Shown: positions 32,192 through 36,154 of the stretch, one piece after another
Layout of the letters: each line of letters begins with the position of its first letter
Numbering within the stretch: position 1 is the stretch's first letter
DNA from: JAVBMC01 sp031552845
GTDB taxonomy: Bacteria; Verrucomicrobiota; Kiritimatiellia; RFP12; DVOR01
NCBI GenBank assembly: GCA_031552845.1
Contig: JAVBMC010000050.1
Coordinates: 1-36,154 of the forward strand
DNA: 36,154 bases
Reading direction: 5' to 3'
Notes under the pieces: generated by a model
Seen by the model: the letters and a program-made list of their open reading frames with translations, nothing else
Told to the model about the DNA's origin: nothing
Database searches by the model: none
Program-made: the position numbers and the translations under genes

Positions 32192-33652
32192 ATGACCCTC
32201 CAAGACAAACTCCGCGCCCTGCCCGACAAACCCGGCTGCTACCTCTTCCGCGACAAACGCGGCAAGATCATCTATGTCGGCAAAGCCCTCTCCCTGCGCA
32301 AACGCGTCCAAAGCTACTTCCGCCACAGCACCCTACGCAAAGCCCCCCCCAAACTCCGCGGCCTCATCCACCACGTTGCCGACCTCGACACCCAAACCGT
32401 CCGCGACGAAGCCGCCGCCCTCCTGCTCGAAGGCAACCTCATCAAGCAATACCGCCCCCGCTACAACATCCTCCTGCGCGACGACACAACCTACCCCTCC
32501 CTCAAAGCCGAACGCGGCGAAGAACTCCCCCGCATCCAATTCACCCGCATCCAACGCGACGACGGCGCCGACTACTACGGCCCCTTCCCCTCCGACACCG
32601 TCGTACGCACCGTCCAAGACTTCGTCCAACGCCATTTCCACCTCCGCAAGTGCCGCCCCCTCCTCCCCGACGCCACCACCCACAAACACTGCCACGCCGA
32701 CATCCTGCGCACCTGCTCCGCCCCCTGCATCGGCCGCATCACCCCCGCCGACTACCGCCGCAACTTCGACGAAGCCTGCGCCTTCCTCCGCGGCGAACGC
32801 CCCGCCATCCTCCACCAGCTCCAAGAGGCGATGCAAGAAGCCGCCCAAACCCAACACTACGAAAAAGCCGCCGCCCTGCGCGACACCCTCGCAGCCCTCC
32901 ACCAACTCATCAAACGCCGCGCCAACTCCCCCCAGCAAGCCCCCCTCCCCGCGCAAGACGCCCAAGCCGGCCTCCTCCAGCTCCAAACCCTCCTCAACCT
33001 CCCCGCGCCCCCCCGCACTATCGAGTGCTACGACATCTCCACCCTCTTCGGCACCCACACCGTCGCCAGCCAAGTCACCGCCATCGACGGCCTCCCCGAC
33101 CGCCGCCGCTACAAACGCTACCGCATCAAAACCATCCAAGGCATCGACGACCCCCGCTCCATGGCCGAAGTCCTCACCCGCCGCCTCCGCCCCAACCCCG
33201 ACGGCACCCCCATCGCCCTCCCCGACCTCATCGTCGCCGACGGCGGCATCACCCAGCTGCGCGCCGTGCGCAAAGTCCTGCGCGAACTCAACCTCGTCCA
33301 CATCCCCACCATCGGCCTCGCCGAACGCCACGAAGAAATCGTCACGGACGACGGCAATCCCGCCCTCCTGCTCGAACGCGACGCCCCCGCCCTCAAAATC
33401 CTCATCCGCCTCCGTGACGAAGCCCACCGTTTCGCCATCACCTACAACCGCGCCCTGCGCCAACGCACCATCCGCGAATCCATCCTCGACGACATCCCCG
33501 GCATCGGCCCCGCCCGCAAACGTGAACTTCTCACCCACTACGGCTCCCTCAAACGCCTCGCCGCCGCCCCCCTCGAAGACCTCCAACAACGCCCCGGCAT
33601 CACCCCCGCCCTCGCCGCCCACATCCACCGCAAACTCAACCCCGACACCTGA
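32192..33652 (+). CDS. uvrC: Excinuclease ABC subunit UvrC (compact)
   Basis: A 486-aa nuclease that makes both incisions in nucleotide excision repair. The GIY-YIG domain is at about 12-92 (GCYLFRDKRGKIIYVGKALS). C154, C167, C175 and C179 match the four cysteines that hold a [4Fe-4S] cluster in E. coli UvrC. The UVR (UvrB-binding) helix pair is about 205-240. The RNase H-like domain is about 275-425, with D281 (CYDIS) and D350 (VADGG). HhH DNA-binding motifs lie at about 433-480 (IPGIGPARKRELLTHYGSL). It is about 120 residues shorter than E. coli UvrC (610 aa). ATG 32192 is chosen because MTLQDKLRALPDKPGCY is the canonical start; no SD is visible. Codons are strongly C-ending. Confidence 0.95.
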   Translation: MTLQDKLRALPDKPGCYLFRDKRGKIIYVGKALSLRKRVQSYFRHSTLRKAPPKLRGLIHHVADLDTQTVRDEAAALLLEGNLIKQYRPRYNILLRDDTTYPSLKAERGEELPRIQFTRIQRDDGADYYGPFPSDTVVRTVQDFVQRHFHLRKCRPLLPDATTHKHCHADILRTCSAPCIGRITPADYRRNFDEACAFLRGERPAILHQLQEAMQEAAQTQHYEKAAALRDTLAALHQLIKRRANSPQQAPLPAQDAQAGLLQLQTLLNLPAPPRTIECYDISTLFGTHTVASQVTAIDGLPDRRRYKRYRIKTIQGIDDPRSMAEVLTRRLRPNPDGTPIALPDLIVADGGITQLRAVRKVLRELNLVHIPTIGLAERHEEIVTDDGNPALLLERDAPALKILIRLRDEAHRFAITYNRALRQRTIRESILDDIPGIGPARKRELLTHYGSLKRLAAAPLEDLQQRPGITPALAAHIHRKLNPDT

Positions 33653-33691
33653 CCCCCGCACCCGCTACTCCCCCTATACATCCTTTTTTCC

Positions 33692-33720
33692 TTTACACAC
33701 CGCTCTAAAAGCGGTATCAT
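33692..33720 (+). promoter_or_regulatory. Promoter of the pilin genes with internal inverted repeat
   Basis: TTTACA (33692-33697), a 17-nt spacer and TATCAT (33715-33720). ACCGCT/AGCGGT (33700-33716) is an inverted repeat that fills the spacer and touches the -10, where a regulator could bind; it could also be a weak hairpin after uvrC. Confidence 0.5.
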
Positions 33721-33756
33721 AAGTGAGTTAAGGTTCAAGGTAATCAAGGAAAGCAC

Positions 33757-33912
33757 ATGCTCACAACCGGACGCAAAGGACAGGTCATGCTCGAATACCT
33801 CATCGTATTCGTCATGCTCCTCGGAGTCGCCACCGCGCTCTCCGCGTTCCTCTACACCGTCCGCCAACAGTCCAACCGGACGCTCGACCTCGTTGCATCC
33901 GATTACCCCTAA
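33757..33912 (+). CDS. Small Flp-type pilin or pseudopilin (51 aa)
   Basis: A 51-aa protein with a short basic leader (MLTTGRKG) followed by QVMLEYLIVFVMLLGVATAL. G8/Q9 fits the class III prepilin peptidase site and E13 is the conserved Glu at mature position 5. A hydrophobic helix (about 12-33) and a short polar tail (YTVRQQSNRTLDLVASDYP) follow. AAGGAA (33746-33751) precedes ATG 33757. Flp pilins are exported by the Tad machinery and build thin adhesive pili; the Tad ATPase, platform and secretin genes are not in this window. The next pilin follows 14 nt later. It is the shortest of three consecutive proteins with a GQxMxE motif and may be a minor subunit. Confidence 0.75.
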   Translation: MLTTGRKGQVMLEYLIVFVMLLGVATALSAFLYTVRQQSNRTLDLVASDYP

Positions 33913-33926
33913 TACACAGGAGGCTT

Positions 33927-34166
33927 ATGAAATCACGCTTAAAATCACGCCGCGGCCAAACGATGATCGAATACATCATCATCGTCGTACTCATCGCCAT
34001 CTCCGGCATTGTCCTCTACTCCTACCTCAGCAAAGCCATGAGCAAGAAAGTCGCCGGTGCGACCTCTGCCCTTGATGCCGAGGCAGGCTCCGAAGCCCAA
34101 TCCGCTGCGGAAAGCATCAATCCGGACCGCATCAAGAACCTGTCACCAGACGGCACCTTCAACTAA
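33927..34166 (+). CDS. Flp/Fap-type major pilin (79 aa)
   Basis: The leader MKSRLKSRRG is cut after G10. The mature start is QTMIEYIIIVVLIAISGIVL, with E15 at mature position 5, followed by the hydrophobic assembly helix. The tail is polar and Ala/Ser-rich (SALDAEAGSEAQSAAES). The length is typical for Flp. CAGGAGG (33917-33923) gives the strongest SD in this gene group and suggests high expression as major subunit. It is cotranscribed with the 51-aa pilin and probably the TadE-like gene. Assembly needs a Tad system encoded elsewhere. Confidence 0.85.
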   Translation: MKSRLKSRRGQTMIEYIIIVVLIAISGIVLYSYLSKAMSKKVAGATSALDAEAGSEAQSAAESINPDRIKNLSPDGTFN

Positions 34167-34303
34167 GCTGCCCCTTGGCGCAAGGCCGACACCCGCACCC
34201 GCCCCAACCGGACTCCCGGCGGCGGTGCGGCGTTTATTCCGTACAGGGGCGCCTGCCGCCCCGCCCCTTTGCAACGAACCTATTCCAACGCAGGCACCTG
34301 CGC

Positions 34304-35005
34304 GTGAGCGTACCCATCCAACATAACGAGCCTCTGCGTACGTACCGTACGCTCAGTCCGCACGCCCGCCGACGCAAGGCAGGCCAGTCGATGATCGAAT
34401 CTGCCGTCGTCATCCTTGCCGCCTGTTTCATCTTCTTCCTCGTCTTCCAGCTCGCGCAGATCGCTGCAGCCAAAACAGTCCTCACCCACGCCGCCGCACG
34501 CGGCGCTCGTGCACGCTCCGTCGGCTTCAATGCTTGGCAGGTACGCAAAGTCATCGAAGTCGCCGCCATCCCCGTAGCCGGCCGCCGCGTTACCCCCGCA
34601 CCCATGGGCGGCGATGCCACCCTCGCGGCGCTCCTCTCCCGCAACCGCCCCGGCGACGTGTGGGACGCCGCCCTGCGTGCAGTCCCCTCCTCCACCGCCG
34701 CCATGCTCGAGCGCAGCCTCATCCCCATGTACCTCGACAGCATCAACAACCAACGCACCTACCACATCCTCAACTACGAAAACTGGCAGTGGCTCAACCA
34801 CAACTTCGCCTCCTCCTCCGACAGCGAGCTCATGCCCATCGAACTCGAACTCACCATGGGCGTCCCCATCTGGCTCACCGACGAAGAGCTCGAAGCCGGC
34901 GAATTCCTCCGCCCCGCCGATGCCGAGCGCCATATCAAACGCGTCCGCGCCACCGCCACCATTGAACCCCACGCCGCACTCTACCTCGACCAAAACAACT
35001 GGTAG
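34304..35005 (+). CDS. TadE-like pseudopilin
   Basis: About 233 aa if GTG 34304 is the start; a TTG at 34175 would give 276 aa with a long Arg/Pro-rich unnatural leader. The class III-type site is KAG/QSMIESAVVIL (28 onward), followed by a membrane helix (about 31-52). A periplasmic domain has an HAAARGARARSVG stretch typical of TadE/TadF, then about 150 residues of mixed sequence (WQWLNHNFASS, MGVPIWLTDEELEAGEF). TadE and TadF are pseudopilins needed for Flp pilus formation. It lies 137 nt after the Flp gene and 15 nt before the permease. Neither possible start has a clear SD, so the N-terminus is uncertain. Confidence 0.7.
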   Translation: MSVPIQHNEPLRTYRTLSPHARRRKAGQSMIESAVVILAACFIFFLVFQLAQIAAAKTVLTHAAARGARARSVGFNAWQVRKVIEVAAIPVAGRRVTPAPMGGDATLAALLSRNRPGDVWDAALRAVPSSTAAMLERSLIPMYLDSINNQRTYHILNYENWQWLNHNFASSSDSELMPIELELTMGVPIWLTDEELEAGEFLRPADAERHIKRVRATATIEPHAALYLDQNNW

Positions 35006-35020
35006 ACAAAACCAACACCT

Positions 35021-35953
35021 ATGCGGCGCTACATATTCAAACGCTTGGCGGAGATGATCCCCACCACACTCGGCATCCTGCTCCTGTGCTTCGCGCTCTT
35101 CCACCTCGCCGGCGGCTCACCTGCCGAAGCCGTCCTCGGCCAACACGCCACTGCGCAATCCATCGCCGACTTCAATGCCAAATACGGCTACGACAAACCT
35201 CTCTTCCTCAGTCTCGACTCCCAATTCGTCAACTACCTCAAACACATCCTCACCGGCGACTTCGGCGAATCCTCCGAATACGGCATCCCCGTCGTGCGCG
35301 TCCTCAAAGACGGCATCCTCCCCTCCCTCCTGCTCTCCATACCCATCCTCATCCTCGGCACTCTCACCGCCATCCCCCTCGCGCTCCTCTGTGCGGCGCG
35401 CCGCAACCGCATGGCCGACCGCGGCATCCTTCTGCTCTCCACCCTCCTCATGAGCGTCAACTACGTCATCTGGATCCTCCTCGGCCAATACATCCTCGCC
35501 TACAAACTCCGCCTCTTCCCCGTGTGGGGTTTCGAATCCGCCTTCTACCTCGCGCTGCCCATCCTCATCGGCGTCTTCAGCGGACTCGGCCGCGACATCC
35601 GCTTCTACCGCACCGCCATCCTCGACGAAATCTACAAACCCTACGTCCGCACCGCCCAAGCCAAAGGCCTCACCGAACCGCGCATCCTCTACCGTCACGT
35701 CCTCCCCAACGCCCTCATCCCCATCCTCACCTACATCAGCCAAAGCATCCCCTTCCTCTTCACCGGCAGCCTGTTACTCGAAAGCTTTTTCGGCATCCCC
35801 GGCCTCGGCTGCGTCAGCCTCAACGCCGTCCACTCCTCCGACATGGCCGTCGTGCGCGCCGTCGTCATCATCGGCGCGCTCCTCTACCAATTCGTCAACC
35901 TCATCACCGACCTCTGCTACGCGTGGCTCGACCCCCGCGTACGCCTCACCTAG
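35021..35953 (+). CDS. DppB-like ABC transporter permease
   Basis: A 310-aa inner-membrane permease of the peptide/nickel import family. Features are the N-terminal helix (IFKRLAEMIPTTLGILLLCF), KYGYDKPLF, LTGDFGES, the EAA loop (YVRTAQAKGLTEPRILYRHV, about 208-227) and the C-terminal LITDLCYAWLDPRVRLT. Six membrane segments are likely. The following ORF, 4 nt after the stop, begins like the DppC-type partner. It is unlike the 4048 permease in detail, so the two are separate systems or distant paralogues. No SD is seen before ATG 35021. Substrate unknown. Confidence 0.85.
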   Translation: MRRYIFKRLAEMIPTTLGILLLCFALFHLAGGSPAEAVLGQHATAQSIADFNAKYGYDKPLFLSLDSQFVNYLKHILTGDFGESSEYGIPVVRVLKDGILPSLLLSIPILILGTLTAIPLALLCAARRNRMADRGILLLSTLLMSVNYVIWILLGQYILAYKLRLFPVWGFESAFYLALPILIGVFSGLGRDIRFYRTAILDEIYKPYVRTAQAKGLTEPRILYRHVLPNALIPILTYISQSIPFLFTGSLLLESFFGIPGLGCVSLNAVHSSDMAVVRAVVIIGALLYQFVNLITDLCYAWLDPRVRLT

Positions 35954-35957
35954 CAAA

Positions 35958-36154
35958 ATGCTCCGCCTCAGCCTATTCGCCGTACTCGCCTACACCCTCG
36001 CCGCCCTCTACGGCGAATGCGTCTACCAGTACAGCCGCCTCCAAGACACCACCCCCGCCTACAACACCCTCGACGAACCCCACCGCTCTCTCCCGCCCAG
36101 CTGGGGGCGCCCGGGGGGCGCCGCCGCCCCGCCGCCGCCCCCCGCCCTGGGGGC
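35958..36154 (+). CDS. Probable DppC-like permease, N-terminal fragment at contig end
   Basis: The frame is open from ATG 35958 to the window end. A membrane helix (MLRLSLFAVLAYTLAALYG) is followed by YNTLDEPHRSLPPSW, which resembles the segment preceding the GTDxxGRDV motif in DppC/OppC proteins. That motif is not reached; instead the translation becomes GRPGGAAAPPPPPALG, from about base 36105 on, and this part is probably erroneous sequence. The position directly after a DppB-like gene supports the call. Confidence 0.55.
   Translation, partial: MLRLSLFAVLAYTLAALYGECVYQYSRLQDTTPAYNTLDEPHRSLPPSWGRPGGAAAPPPPPALG
36107..36154. other. Low-complexity G/C contig end, probable artefact
   Basis: Runs such as CCCGGGGGGCGCC and CCGCCGCCCCGCC replace the normal coding pattern and interrupt a conserved protein region. 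Confidence 0.6.

Noticed and set aside
32333..33661. 442-codon minus-strand frame opposite uvrC
   Set aside because: It is a Gly/Ala/Val/Glu-rich shadow created by the C-ending codons of uvrC; similar shadows lie opposite the permeases and the terpene cyclase.
34175..34303. TTG start at 34175 for the TadE-like protein
   Set aside because: It gives a long Arg/Pro-rich leader unlike any prepilin; GTG 34304 gives a 27-residue basic leader.

Overview
The window looks like one contig from an uncultured Gram-negative bacterium, most likely of the PVC superphylum (Kiritimatiellota/Lentisphaerota-like, possibly gut-associated). The assignment is inferred from very large secreted DUF2341/LamG/beta-helix proteins, an ELM1-like protein, Tad-type pilins and a ClC channel paired with a PTS-IIA protein. 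It was not tested by any search. The last ~48 bases are G/C homopolymer-rich and look like a poor contig end.

Layout. 1-1215 (+): 3' part of a squalene-hopene-cyclase-like gene. 1208-3583 (-): two adjacent radical SAM enzymes, preceded by a 66-codon ORF that overlaps the first enzyme by ATGA. 3628-3795 (+): a small 2[4Fe-4S] ferredoxin with its own promoter and terminator. 4048-5082 (+): a YejB-like ABC permease with no partner genes beside it. 5316-11381 (+): a probable operon of a one-TM protein, ruvA, a ClC channel, a membrane-anchored tandem PTS-IIA protein (start overlaps the ClC stop), an ELM1-family protein and a LysM protein. 11515-11712: nine head-to-tail 22-bp repeats. 11876-13385 (+): a YhfC-type membrane protease homologue, then an arsenate-reductase-like protein with a signal peptide.

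13721-31226 is the dominant feature, about 17.5 kb of giant secreted proteins. One gene on + converges on a five-member array on -: two paralogues of ~1260 aa with Calx-beta domains, two DUF2341+LamG proteins of ~1045 aa, and a broken fifth copy. All - members lie 30-38 nt apart, apparently behind a single promoter (31283-31311). They probably form a surface adhesin or carbohydrate-binding coat that grew by tandem duplication.

31312-32191 carries no convincing gene. It holds a 220-nt block of strong GTAC-rich hairpins and a consensus uvrC promoter. The uvrC leader carries a heptad repeat also found upstream of the 4048 permease. 32192-36154 (+): a compact uvrC, two Flp-type pilins (one only 51 aa), a TadE-like pseudopilin, a DppB-like permease and the start of a probable DppC-like permease cut by the contig end.

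Translation starts fall into two styles. Many genes have clear Shine-Dalgarno motifs (ferredoxin, 5316, YhfC, arsC, the giant proteins, the pilins). Several very C-rich genes on + (4048 permease, uvrC, 35021 permease) have none visible.
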